Positions 9,714 through 20,171 of a DNA stretch of 64,000 nucleotides are shown piece by piece. Each line of letters begins with the position of its first letter. The stretch's first letter is position 1. The stretch is from Xestospongia muta (lineage: Eukaryota; Porifera; Demospongiae; Haplosclerida; Petrosiidae): NCBI GenBank assembly GCA_963693285.1, contig OY848926.1:2051001-2115000 (forward strand). The letters run 5' to 3'. Below the pieces are notes generated by a model that saw nothing but the letters and a program-made list of their open reading frames with translations, was not told the DNA's origin and made no database searches. The position numbers were made by a program, and so were the translations under genes.

Positions 9714-10992
9714 AATATATGATTTCCAGGATATATTTTTATACACTATATTCCCTTAGCCTGTGTCCTTAATTCTTCAATATTGAGCGTCATCTACTGT
9801 GCATTAGCAAAAGGATGAAGTCTATATATTCATAGTCTCATTCCCATATTCCCTGACATTTGGATGGAAAGGGATTGGAGACAATCAGTATATTGAGATC
9901 AGTAGATCAGCACATAATAGAATTGCTATTGTGCAGTCTGCTTTTATTTGTATGATTTATAATTTTTATATATCTCATATTATAAAATACAGTTACCTTT
10001 AAAACTTAGTCCTGCATAATTACAATAATATTATTCACTGGAATACATACTTACTGAACTTCCAATATTCTATGATAGATACTAAATACAACATGGTGTC
10101 ATGGAAGCTCAGGCTCACCCCACAATGCCCTGCATTTAACCAAATATGAGGGAGTGTACACTTGTCACAATCATGCATGTGCTTTGATTGCTATTATAAT
10201 ATAATTGGTAATTTAATTTTTTTAGATGCCACAATCCCTGACTCTCTTGCCGCTTCCTATCGGTCAAAGGCAGTGGCTGCGATGGCTGAATCAAAGAAGG
10301 CAACCACGTGTGCACATCTCTCTATCTCACACATTTTTACACCAGTTGCAGTGGAGTCTTTGGGTGCTTTTGGCTCTCGTTCTCTGTCCTTTATTCATGC
10401 ACTAGGGCGTAAAATTCGTCAGTACTCAGGAAATGAACCCGCTACTTCTTATTTGCTGCAGAGGATCTCAGTTGCAGTGCAGAGGGAATGCTCTGTTGGT
10501 GATGGATACTCTTCCACCTGTGTCCTCCTCTGACTTCTTTTTCCCTTATTGATATCTTATGTTATATTATATTATATTACATTATATTATATCATGTGTA
10601 TTATACTTGTTCTAATTAATATATTTTTTAGTTATAATACCCATGTTAATGTTTGGTGTTACTTGGTCAGTCAAACTCACCCCAACATAATGGCTGATCC
10701 TTCTCTACATCAACGCCTCTGTAGGTTATTCTCTAATTATGGCTTTCTTAGAATACTATATGATTATAAAACCAATATGATCATTACTACCAAGACAAGA
10801 GAGCAAAGAATTACACCTATATCAATTGAAATTGTGATGACCATGGAAATATCTATAACTCATAATTTAATACCAAGAAATGAACCTCAATTAGTTGATA
10901 TATTATGAATTATGATAGCAGTGTATAGTACTTGTCTTCTAGACTACCATATTACAGTATGAGACTGGTATCTTTACATTCTAGGCACTCAC
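9714..10992 (-). other. P1 5' intron remnant
   Basis: Homologous to the T2 intron (9720-10990 matches about 15770-16645), apart from a retroelement inserted at 10225-10620. The junction at 9713 joins this intron directly to zinc finger 1. The deletion therefore removed the intron's 3' part, the acceptor and the RING. The donor GTGAGTGCC (at 10992) survives. The open frame at about 10690-10905 is intron sequence also open in T2 (16313-16558) and is not regarded as a gene. Confidence 0.6.
10225..10620 (+). mobile_element. 5'-truncated retroelement tail (C-terminal end of RT-type ORF)
   Basis: An island with higher GC than its surroundings. From about 10226 to 10533 it encodes DATIPDSLAASY, then HIFTPVAVESLGAFG, then YLLQRISVAVQR. 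This is the pattern recalled for the C-terminal tail of reverse-transcriptase-bearing retroelement ORFs (D-x-T-x-P-D-[ST]-L-A-x-S-Y ... F-x-P-[VI]-A-[VI]-E-[ST]-L-G ... LLQRIS). A short 3' tail of TTATAT-type repeats follows. A similar T-rich word (ATTTTTTA-like) borders both sides, and the paralogous T2 intron at 16261-16290 is the uninterrupted site. It is probably a non-LTR element with a simple-repeat tail. The exact clade is unknown. Confidence 0.68.
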
Positions 10993-11176
10993 TTGAGATA
11001 GAGGAGTCCTTTGAGAAATGGTAATTTATTTGATAATAGCTGGTTGTTGATGATTTAAGATTTGACTCCCAATTGTGATGATGTCTTTGTCGTTAGTTAG
11101 TTGGTCCTGCAACTTCTAGTACAACAATTTATTCTCTCAAGATCAGGTGACTGAATCTGGCCATCAATGACACTAT
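10993..11176 (-). promoter_or_regulatory. P1 first exon and damaged promoter
   Basis: Initiator TCAGTC (A at 11152) and an exon of about 160 nt ending at a GTGAGT donor. The CCAAT motif is deleted (CTGGCCATC instead of CTGATTGGCCATC), and the TATA region stops at ACTATAGCG, where the sequence switches to coiled-coil relic. The CCAAT deletion is shared with T2. Confidence 0.5.
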
Positions 11177-11177
11177 A

Positions 11178-11575
11178 GCGTCAAAGAGGTGTTAGAAGAG
11201 AAACTTAAACTTGAGCTACATTATCAAGCAGAAACTACCAAACTAAGGTGCATCATCTTTATACTGTAAAAATGGCTATAGTGACCTACACACAATACAT
11301 TAGTACATTATTAATTAAACATTATTATTTGAGTCATATTACTACAGTGTGTTAAAGGGCTATATCCAAGGTTCCAGTATACACTATAGGATGGTTTCTT
11401 TGTTGTTTTTTTATTTAATAGAAACGAAGTAGGAACTTTACAATCTAAACTGGTCACTACTCAACAACAATTAGTTAAAGTCAAAGACAACAGAAACAAT
11501 GGAAGGGAACACATCAAGAAACTTTAAATAGAATTAGAGTCATTACATAAAACACAGACACACAGACACAAATGT
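11178..11575 (+). pseudogene. Coiled-coil gene relic, copy 2
   Basis: Matches the last two exons of the copy at 44434-46800: the piece encoding EEKLKLELHYQAETTKLR with its GTGCATC donor at about 11249, an intron, and a TTTAATAG acceptor at about 11421 followed by NEVGTLQSKLVTTQQQ. Deletions and a TAA within the second exon break the frame near 11490-11530. Confidence 0.65.
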
Positions 11576-11770
11576 GAGTGCTACATTGATTATGAAATTA
11601 AATGTAATCTTGTTGCAATAAGAAATAAGAACTGTTTGGCTAATTGTTGTTGTGAATTTAAAAGATATCACTTTTTAACACATAAAATAAAAATTTAAAT
11701 TATAAAGTAATACAAAAAAAAAATTTAAGTTACTACAAATCATTATTGTTACATTGTCTCTGTGGTTTGT
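11576..11770. repeat. Downstream block D, truncated copy, 3' of T2
   Basis: Only the gene-proximal part of the downstream block is kept (TTGTTGTGAATTTAAAAG and the stretch to TTATTGTTACATTGTCTC). The CATTTTATTCT word is absent, so the T2 polyadenylation site may differ. Confidence 0.5.
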
Positions 11771-14700
11771 TTATGAAAACTCTTGCATTTTTGCACTTTT
11801 TACTCTCAAACGAATACAGTCATCTTCAATGTATTGAATGCTACGAGTAGCTGCATATAAAGTAGAATGAGCACAAAATTTATGAGTCCCCCAAGGTAAA
11901 TCAGCTTTTTTCTTTGTACCCATTACTTGGTTACAAGCACCAGATACTGCTTTAGTAAAATGGATCACATACAAAATATGTGAGTCATTTTTATGCCAAT
12001 TAATAAGTTGTATTGTTAGATCAATATTCATTGGCCATTTCAGATTACTATCATTCTCACCTTTAAGCAAACGAGCAAAAAGGGAGATATGAGTACATTC
12101 ACCATCACCATATCCATTAGGATACACTTCTAATCTCATTTTGTAGCCATTTTTATGAGTATAGAATGGAGGACTAAGGTACTCACTGTTATACATTTTA
12201 CGCATATGAAACTCTGTTACAGTGACTTCTATAGGCCAAGATGATAAGGTGTCTCTTGAAGTCTGCCATCTTGGAGTTTTGCTTAATAGAGTAGTACTAT
12301 ATAGAGCAACATCATATATTCTGATACGCACACAGTCATCTTCAAGATATTCTGTGGAAAAAGGATATTTAGGGAATAACTCAGAAAGAGGTATAATTTC
12401 ATTACTACCCCATCCTTCTGGGGCTAGACCATCATCATAAACTCTAGCAAAAGCATCATTATGACTGTCATTATTGAAATGCAGAATCTTCCTATGATGG
12501 CTGTGATCACCTCTCCAATTAAGAATCTCAATAACAATGTCAGCACAAAAAGGCCAAGTTAGAGAGTCATCATATTTCCCTTTCATTAAATACCCATAAA
12601 TTGCTACATGTGTCCCTACTTCACCTGCAGCATATACTTTTAGACACATTTTATAACCATATGCAGATGTATAAAATGGAGGACTGAAATATGTGTTCTT
12701 CAGTCGAATACGACGAGGAAATTGAGTTATAGTGAACTCAAAAAAGTTTGTAGGTTTCTGATTTTGCCAAATTGGAATCTTACTGCAATGAGGTGTTGAG
12801 TATACAGCTACGTCTTTGACCTTAAATCTAAGACAATCATTCTGTAAATATTCAGTGTTGGTTGTATTGTTGTAATTGAGTTCTGAGCAAAGTATTAATT
12901 CATGTGTGCCCCACCAATTTAAAGCTTTTTCTCCTGATATAACACGGCTTTTACATTCATCTGGAGTTTGTCCATTGAAAGATATTGTGTAAGTATAATG
13001 ACTTGCATTCTGTCTCCAATTGATAAGTTCAACAACAATATCAGCTTGAAAAGGCCACACAAGATTATGATCATTGTCACCCTTCAAGATACGAGCATAC
13101 CCTGCTACATAGTCACCATTTTTTTTATTTGCTTTAACTTCTAGTCTCAGCTTATAACCTCTGGAATTTGTTAAAAATGCAGAGCTAATGTATGTAGTAC
13201 CAAGATCTTTACGTTTTGAAAAATTTGTAACAGTAAACTCCAAGAAACGAGATATTGTTTGAGAATTTTGCCAACTTGGAGATTTCTGACTGAACTCAGA
13301 TGAGTGGACAATGACTTCTTTGACCCTGAATAGTAAGCAATCATCTTGAAGATATTGTGTGTTCTTAGATGGATTGTGTTCAAGAGATGAATGTTTTATG
13401 AATTGTAAGTTTCCCCACCTCTCCCTTCCTCGTTCACCAGTTGTTACACGACTACATGCACTATTACTGACATCTGATGACAATTCAATCACTCCACTGT
13501 GATGACCATTGTCTTCTATCCAATTCAGTAGCTCTACTATTACATCTCCATGAAAAGGCCACAGCAAAAAATCATCCATTGGGCCTTTCATTAGATATAC
13601 ACACACACCAATGTGACCATGACTATCATGATCAGCATCAACTCTAAGTTGCATCTTGTACCCATTTTCATGAGTAACAAAAGGATCACTGAAATAAGGA
13701 CTCTTGTGTTGTTTGTGTTTATTAAAGTGTGTTAGCACAAAATGACAAAGCTCTTGGGTATCATGTAAAGGGTGTTTCCAGGAAGGGGTTTTAGAAATGC
13801 TATGAGAGGAATAAACATCTACTGACTTAACTTTAATATGAATGCAATCATTTCTCAGAAATTCTGTGTTTGTATAATGGTTGTAAGAAAGAGCAGAGTA
13901 TGATACAGTTTGTTGACAACCAGATGGTGCTATATCAATATTGAGTAGTCTATTAATAGATGTACTTGACAATCCTTTATGGAAACTAAGAGTGCACTTT
14001 TGATGATTTTTATCTTCCCTCCAATTTAATATTTCAACAACAACATCACCAGTAAAAGGCCAAGCTAATGTATCATCATACTCTCCCTTCATGAGTTTAG
14101 CATATAGGGATACATGAGTGCCCTTTGTTGTATTGAAAGTGAAAACGGAAACAATAAGCTTGTATCCTCTTAAATTTGTATAAAATGGAGGACCATAAAA
14201 AGAAGCTTTTCTTTGTTTAACTTGAGTAAATGAAGTAATTGTGAATTGACATAAGTAGCTCCCTATAGCCCATGGTGGAAGAGCTGGTACAATATTTGGG
14301 AAAATAGTTGTTCTCTTAACTCGTAAACTAAGACAGTTGTGTTGTAGATATTCTGTGTTTTTATCAAGATTGTATGAAAGCTCATTGTTGGGTATAAACT
14401 CCCTGATGCCTTTACCCCACTCAGCTAGTTTCTCAGTGGGCATCTGACTACAGAAATAATCACCTGAGAGGTAAAGTGTCTTGGTGTAATTACTTGTATT
14501 ATCTCTCCAATTAAAGAGACCCACTTCTATTTCAGCACGAAGTGGCCATTGAAGTAAATGGTCATACTCACCTTTTGTTGTAAATGCAACTACAGAAACA
14601 TTGCCCTGTTCATGTAAATTTGCATCTACCCTTAAATGAATCTTATACCCTTGTTTGTGAGTATAGAATGGAGGACTAAACCAAGGATCTCGACTCTCTA

Positions 14701-15295
14701 AATAATGCATGTAATTTGTCATTGTAAAAGATAAAGGAACTGTTTGTACTATCTTGTTAGCAGTATAAGGTATGCTTCCCTTGGAATGAACAATTACACG
14801 TAAAGGACATTCTGTCTCAAGATGATGTTGTATATCTTTGCGCTTATATTGGCTATTAGAACATTTATTGGGACAATCAATAGGGATTTCCCCACAAATT
14901 AGTAAATGTTCTTCTACTGCTGCCTTGTCAGCATATTGAGAATTGCAGTGCTTGCATTTTATAACACCCTTATTACAATTTGTTGTTACATGTTGTTCCA
15001 ATCCACGTAGCTCACCTGTCCAAGTACATCCCATCTTATGGTAATAACAATGTACTTCTAAATTTAACAGCTGACGAGAAAAAAATTTATCATCATTTGC
15101 CTCAAAGTTATCATGTCGACATTGAGGACACTTGACATTAGGAGTATGTTTCAATCGTTCAATACAATTAGAGCATATGTGATTACCACAACAAGTTGTT
15201 TGATAAGCATCTGTTAATAGTTCAAAACAAATTGGACACTTATAATCGTATGTTGGAGGATTAACAAACTCAATATCTTGTTCCAGTTCATCCAT
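11771..15295 (-). CDS. T2: RING-TRAF zinc finger-hexa-MATH protein (reference copy)
   Basis: Single open exon of 1174 codons. The RING (20-59) uses C20-C23, C35/C36, H39, C41-C44 and C56-C59; the CCGNHIC loop has one residue between His and Cys rather than the usual two or three. Three TRAF-type zinc fingers follow: C83/C90/H102/C107, C114/C117/H130/C134 and C141/C145/H157-H158/C163. Six MATH domains lie at about 188-334, 348-499, 516-668, 685-834, 852-1001 and 1021-1174. Linkers carry a K-x-P-x-W motif, such as KTPSWKH and KIPIWQN. MATH domains 1 and 3-6 keep the WG of the W-G-x-x-x-F/I core; MATH2 has GCQ instead. No coiled coil lies between fingers and MATH domains, unlike canonical TRAFs, and there is no signal peptide or membrane segment. 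It is probably a cytosolic E3 ligase or adaptor. The start is the first ATG after the acceptor, matched in all copies. Confidence 0.93.
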   Translation of the reverse strand: MDELEQDIEFVNPPTYDYKCPICFELLTDAYQTTCCGNHICSNCIERLKHTPNVKCPQCRHDNFEANDDKFFSRQLLNLEVHCYYHKMGCTWTGELRGLEQHVTTNCNKGVIKCKHCNSQYADKAAVEEHLLICGEIPIDCPNKCSNSQYKRKDIQHHLETECPLRVIVHSKGSIPYTANKIVQTVPLSFTMTNYMHYLESRDPWFSPPFYTHKQGYKIHLRVDANLHEQGNVSVVAFTTKGEYDHLLQWPLRAEIEVGLFNWRDNTSNYTKTLYLSGDYFCSQMPTEKLAEWGKGIREFIPNNELSYNLDKNTEYLQHNCLSLRVKRTTIFPNIVPALPPWAIGSYLCQFTITSFTQVKQRKASFYGPPFYTNLRGYKLIVSVFTFNTTKGTHVSLYAKLMKGEYDDTLAWPFTGDVVVEILNWREDKNHQKCTLSFHKGLSSTSINRLLNIDIAPSGCQQTVSYSALSYNHYTNTEFLRNDCIHIKVKSVDVYSSHSISKTPSWKHPLHDTQELCHFVLTHFNKHKQHKSPYFSDPFVTHENGYKMQLRVDADHDSHGHIGVCVYLMKGPMDDFLLWPFHGDVIVELLNWIEDNGHHSGVIELSSDVSNSACSRVTTGERGRERWGNLQFIKHSSLEHNPSKNTQYLQDDCLLFRVKEVIVHSSEFSQKSPSWQNSQTISRFLEFTVTNFSKRKDLGTTYISSAFLTNSRGYKLRLEVKANKKNGDYVAGYARILKGDNDHNLVWPFQADIVVELINWRQNASHYTYTISFNGQTPDECKSRVISGEKALNWWGTHELILCSELNYNNTTNTEYLQNDCLRFKVKDVAVYSTPHCSKIPIWQNQKPTNFFEFTITQFPRRIRLKNTYFSPPFYTSAYGYKMCLKVYAAGEVGTHVAIYGYLMKGKYDDSLTWPFCADIVIEILNWRGDHSHHRKILHFNNDSHNDAFARVYDDGLAPEGWGSNEIIPLSELFPKYPFSTEYLEDDCVRIRIYDVALYSTTLLSKTPRWQTSRDTLSSWPIEVTVTEFHMRKMYNSEYLSPPFYTHKNGYKMRLEVYPNGYGDGECTHISLFARLLKGENDSNLKWPMNIDLTIQLINWHKNDSHILYVIHFTKAVSGACNQVMGTKKKADLPWGTHKFCAHSTLYAATRSIQYIEDDCIRLRVKSAKMQEFS

Positions 15296-15302
15296 GTTTC
15301 AC

Positions 15303-16646
15303 CTGTAATGATAGAAAATATATCAGTATTGTAAATCAGGAATTTTTGATGTCATATAATTTTTATGATTGATTTATAACTATTATAATAAACCACAAAT
15401 TGCTTGTGTTAATTATATTTTTCATGTTTAAACACAAAAGGTATATCTCAGTCATTCAAGCTGACTATGGTAATAAAATGGACATTATATTATACATAAG
15501 TGATATAGTTGTAACTCTTGTTGTTGTCTTGGTAGTAATAGTCATCCTAGTCTCTTCATGTGTATAGACCTGTCTACTGTCTACCTTAGCTAGCTGTCAA
15601 TTTGTATAGATTTTACCATGGTTACCATCACCATGGCAGTGAACTCTTTTCTATCTTGTAATGTTAGTCTATTCTCTGTAATGCTATTATTTTTGTCATA
15701 GTGCTATGAGTAAAATTATAAAAATCAACACTATGATAGATGTACACCCCCTCAAAGATTAGAATATATTATTTCCAGGATATATTTTTATACACTATAT
15801 TCCCTTGAATAGAAGCCTGTGGCCTTAATTCTTCAATATTGAGCATCATCTTCTGTGCATTAGCAAAAGGATGAAGTCTATATATTCATAGTCTCATTCC
15901 CATATTCTCTGACATTTGGATACAAAGGGTTTGGAGACAATCAGTATATTGAGATCAGTAGATCAGCACATAATAGAATTGCTATTGTGCAGTCTGCTTT
16001 TATTTGTATGATTTATAATTTTATATATCTCATATTATAAAAAGTACAGTTACCTTTAAAACTTAGTCTTGCATAATTACAATAATATTATTCACTGGAA
16101 TTCATGCTTACTGAACTTCCAATATTCTATGATAGATACTAAATACAACATGGTGTCATGGAAGCTCAGGCTCACCCCACAATGTTCTGCATTTAGCCAA
16201 ATATGAGGGAGTGTACACTTGTCACAATCATGCATGTGCTTTGATTGCTATTATAATATAATTGGTAATTTAATTTTTTAGTTATAATACCAATGTTAAT
16301 GTTTGGTGTTACTTGGTCAGTCAAACTCACCCCCACATAATGGGTGATCCTTCTCTACATCAACGCCTCTATAGGTTATTCTCTAATTATGGCTTTCTTA
16401 GAATACTATATGATTATAAAATCAATATGATCATTACTACTAAGACAAGAGAGCAAAGAATTACATCTATATCAATTGAAATTGTGATGACCATGGAAAA
16501 ATCTATAACTCATAATTTAATACCAAGAAATGAACCTCAATTAGTTGATATATTATGAATTATGATAGCAGTGTATAGTACTTGTCTTCTAGACTACCAT
16601 ATTACAGTATCAGACTGGTATCTTTACTTACATCGTAGGCACTCAC
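15303..16646 (-). other. 5'-UTR intron of T2
   Basis: Predicted 1344-nt intron with a GTGAGTGCC donor at 16646 and an ATTACAG acceptor at 15303. From about 15770 it matches the P1 intron, which carries a retroelement insert that this copy lacks. The donor-proximal 76-nt element of T1/T3/T4/T5/T6 is absent. Confidence 0.58.
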
Positions 16647-16850
16647 TTGAGATAAAGGAGCCCTTTGAAAAATGGTAATTAATACGATAATACCTGGTTG
16701 TTGATGATTTAAGATTTGACTCCCCAATTGTGATGATGTCTTTGTCATTAGTTAGTTGGTCCTGCAACTTCTAGTACAGCAATTTATGCTCTCAAGATCA
16801 GGTGACTGAATCTGGCCATCAATGACACTTTAGCGTGTCAATGTATATAT
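16647..16850 (-). promoter_or_regulatory. T2 first exon and variant promoter
   Basis: The exon is about 161 nt from the initiator TCAGTC (A at 16807) to the donor at 16647/16646. The usual TATTTATAG is degraded (CTTTAGCG on the plus strand) and the CCAAT motif is deleted. A TATATA at 16844-16849 lies about 39 nt upstream and might substitute. T2 may therefore be expressed differently from its neighbours. Confidence 0.45.
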
Positions 16851-16997
16851 TGATTCAACCAGGTTGGATATACATAGCAAATTATTAGATATAATAAAGT
16901 AATCATCATATTGTTTTGATTACTAATACATTATGGAATTGACTATTATGGAAGTAGGATGATTTGTTTATTTTATGATGCAAGATCAAGGCTGTCA
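16851..16997. repeat. Upstream block U, copy 2 (truncated)
   Basis: Homologous to 44103-44300. It ends at CAAGGCTGTCACA, where MATH3 sequence begins. Confidence 0.5.
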
Positions 16998-17213
16998 CAA
17001 TTCAATCACTCCACTGTGATGACCATTGTCTTCTCTCCAATTCAGTAGTTCTACTATTACATCTCCATGAATAGGCCACAGCAAAAAATCATCCATTGGG
17101 CCTTTTGTTAGATATACATACACACCAATATGACCATGACCATTACAATTAGCATCAACTCTAAGTTGCATCTTGTACCCATTTTCATGAGTAACAAAAG
17201 GATCACTGAAATA
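16998..17213 (-). pseudogene. MATH3 gene fragment
   Basis: About 216 bp matching the N-terminal half of MATH3 (ENGYKMQLRVDAN, then the WPIHGDV-like strand and NWREDNGHHSGVIEL) joined at both ends to unrelated sequence. The left junction shares ACA with the block it is fused to. No start, no RING; not a gene. Confidence 0.85.
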
Positions 17214-17604
17214 GAGCTGTGAATTGCTTCTGTGAAATGAAAAAAAAACATGTTCATTATCTTCGACTCTAAAACTAATAACTTACCTTGATATTTAAAA
17301 TATATGTCAGACATGTCATGGGCTTCTGATAAGGCACATGAGTCCACATGATAATAGGAATCAGAATATGAAGATGATATTGTGAGAAAAGAGGAGGTTA
17401 GATCACATGTTTGCCATATAAAATAAATTACTAAAAGTTAATGAATCAAGACTGCATCAAGATGAATTTTTTGAGACATGCCCACGTTAGCTACATTAGA
17501 AAGCAACCTTAATGATCATACAATACAGAAACTATGTTTATACTTCTTTTTTCTGGAGAATGGCTTGTTTTAGTACTTTAAGTTGCAGTACTAGTGTATA
17601 TCAC
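17214..17604. other. Unassigned spacer
   Basis: No homology to the rest of the array was noticed. A minus-strand GGTAAGTTATT donor-like site at about 17287 ends a short open stretch, but no acceptor or partner exon was recognised. Confidence 0.3.
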
Positions 17605-17842
17605 TGTAAAAATTGATTTGTTGATTTAACCAATATATTGTTATACAGATTACATGTAGCAAACTTAGTATGATGTAAAAGTAAACATAACACTGTTTTC
17701 ATTACTAATGTACTACTGTTTATGTAGCTATTAGTAAATTAATAATAAAACAATGTTATGTTTACTTTTACATTATACTAATTTTTTTACATGCAACCTG
17801 TATAACAATATATTGGTTAAATCAACAAATCAATTTCTATAG
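17605..17842. repeat. Large inverted repeat built from upstream block U
   Basis: Two imperfect arms of about 110 nt (about 17609-17720 and 17735-17842) around a very short centre. Both arms contain TTTAACCAATATATTGTTAT and GTAAACATAACA in opposite orientation. The arm resembles the block found upstream of the promoters (for example 44108-44230: TTGATTCAACCAATACATGG onward), so this looks like an inverted duplication of that block. Confidence 0.75.
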
Positions 17843-17969
<127 letters not shown>

Positions 17970-18358
17970 ACCTGCTCTCATCATTGTATTCTATTTTTGT
18001 TTGCAAAATTGAAAGTGACAAATAAAATTAAACTACACCATTAATAGGCAATACATATAGCAACCAATGAATTTTGGTAAACAAAAAAGTAATTGATACA
18101 TTGATGTTTATGTCTGATCATGATTGTAGCTCTAGTGAGTGTTTCATTGTGAACCCAACTAGTATCTTCCACTACAATTATGAGATCAATTATAATCTAG
18201 TTTGCTATAAGAGGAAAGAACTGTTTGGCCAATTGCTGTTAAGTTGTGAATTTAAAAAATATCAATTTAATTCCTTAAGTAAAAATTTTAAGTAATAACA
18301 AAAAATGTAGTATTTTTAGCTACTGCAAATAATTATCATTACATTGTCTCATGTGGTT
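17970..18358. repeat. Downstream block D, copy 3' of P2
   Basis: Same block as at 6105-6473, lying just 3' of pseudogene P2. No gene seen. Confidence 0.55.
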
Positions 18359-19567
18359 TGTTTATAAAAACTTTTGCATTATTGGAATTTTAACTCTCAA
18401 ACGAATATAGTCACCTTCAATGTATTGAATGTTATGAGTAGCTGCATATAAAGTAGAATGAGCACAGAATTCAGCAGTCTCACAAGTTAAGTCAGCTTTT
18501 TTCTTTGTAACCATACTTGATTACATTGGCCATTTCAGATTACAATCATTCTCTCCTTTAAGCAAACGAGCAAAGAGGGAGATATGAGTACATTTACCAT
18601 CACCACATCCATTAGGATACACTTCCAATCTCATTTTGTAACCATTTTTATGAGAATAGAATGGAGGACTAAAGTACACACTGTTGTACTGTTATGAAAC
18701 TCTTACAGTGAATTCTATAGGCCAAGATGATGACGGCTTATTTGAAGTCTGCCATCTTGGAGTTTTGTTTAATATAGGAGTGTTGTATAGAGCAACATCA
18801 TATATTTTGATACACATACAGTCATCTTCGAGATATTTTGTGGATAAAGAATATTGAACAAATAACTCAAAAAGAGGTACAACTTTATTATTACCCTGTC
18901 CTTTAGGTGCTAGCCCATCATCATAACGTCTACCACAAACCTCATCACAATTGTCAATATTGAAATGAAGAATCTCTCTATGATGACTGTGATCACCTTT
19001 GCAATTAAGAATGTCAATAACAATATCAGCACAAAAAGGCCATGATAGGGAGTCATTGTATTCACTTTTCATTAAATGTTCATAAATTGCTACATGTGTC
19101 CCTACATTGCCTGCAGCATTTAAATTTAAGCACTTTTAGGCACATTTTATAACCATATGCAGAGGTATAAAATGGAGGACTGAAATATGCGTTCTTCAGT
19201 TGAATATGATGAGAGAATTGAGTTATAGTGAACTCAAAAAATTTTGAAGGTTTCTGATTTTGCCAAATTGGACTCTTACTGCAATGCTGTGTTGAGTATA
19301 CAACTACTTCTTTGACCTTAAATCTAAAACAATCATTCTGTAAATACTCAGTTTTGGTTGTATTGTTGTAATTGAGTTTTGAACAGTTTTAATTTCCTTT
19401 GCCCCAGCCATGTAAAACTTTTTCTCCTGTTATAACTCGGCTTTTACAATAATCTAGAGTTTGTTCATTAAAAGATATCATATGATTTTGATGATTGGCA
19501 TTCTGTCTCCAATTGATAAGCGATAAGCTTAACAAAGATATCAGCTTGAAAAGGCCACACAAGATTG
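18359..19567 (-). pseudogene. P2: MATH4-MATH6 remnant
   Basis: A 3' piece of the family gene. MATH6 has an internal deletion of about 170 nt near 18525 and lost bases near 18690. MATH5 is still open at 18692-19072. MATH4 is partial and frameshifted. The 5' edge at 19567 cuts MATH4 and joins spacer block S. RING, zinc fingers and MATH1-3 are absent. Confidence 0.9.
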
Positions 19568-19810
19568 CCATCATTGCCACCTACTAAACAAAAAACTAGG
19601 TACTAATTTATAGTTCAATGATCCCACTATCGGAGATATCTACATACGTTGATCCAAGTAGTGTAGTATTGAACACACACAACTTACTGACTACTATAAG
19701 AGTTTTTATTGCCTGGCATGCTACCTATGCCAGCAGTCTTATAATCAATTTAGACCACATGTATACTAATATAATATATAATTATATGTACATACGTTCA
19801 CACTAATCAT
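19568..19810. repeat. Spacer block S fragment
   Basis: Matches about 47490-47690 and 61430-61680, including AATTTATAGTTCAATGATCC. No coding content recognised. Confidence 0.55.
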
Positions 19811-20171
19811 TTTATTCTATTTTTGTCTGCAACAATTGAAAGTGAAAATTAAATTAAACTGCATCCTTTGACAGCCAATACATATAACAACAAATGAACT
19901 TTGTTAATCCTAAATGTGAGTACTTTATTGATGATTGTGTCTGATCATCATTGTCAGTGCTTCATTGTGAAGTCATTATTTTCAACAAAAATTATGAGAT
20001 CAGTTGTAATCTTTTTTGCTATAAGAGCTAAGAACTGTTTGTCTAATTGCTGTTGGGAATTCAAAAATATCATTTTTATTTCCTTAAGTAAAAAATTTAA
20101 ATTATAGTAATAATAACAAATGCAATTTTTTATTACAAATCATTATTGTTACATTGTCTCATGTGGTTTGT
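19811..20171. repeat. Downstream block D, 3' of T3
   Basis: Homologous to 6105-6473. A minus-strand AATAAA lies about 95 nt past the T3 stop (in TTTTTATTTCC near 20072), a possible polyadenylation signal. Confidence 0.5.

Noticed and set aside
10162..10533. Open frame of 123 codons as a host gene
   Set aside because: From codon 21 or so it is the C-terminal tail of a retroelement ORF, and the paralogous T2 intron lacks this insert.
10549..10908. Open frame of 119 codons, with a partner at 16313-16558
   Set aside because: Its second half is duplicated intron sequence shared by P1 and T2. It lies antisense within a predicted 5'-UTR intron, and its similarity reflects duplication rather than coding constraint.
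11178..11575. Functional coiled-coil gene
   Set aside because: Only two exons, with deletions and an in-frame TAA; no start and no further exons in place.
12222..12440. Antisense open frames inside MATH-coding regions (also near 21345, 33793, 41159, 48731)
   Set aside because: They recur at the same place in each paralogue only because the sense sequence is conserved; they are shadows of the coding strand.
17108..17347. Minus-strand open frame of 79 codons
   Set aside because: It runs across the junction of unassigned spacer into a MATH3 fragment in the wrong frame and begins with GTG.
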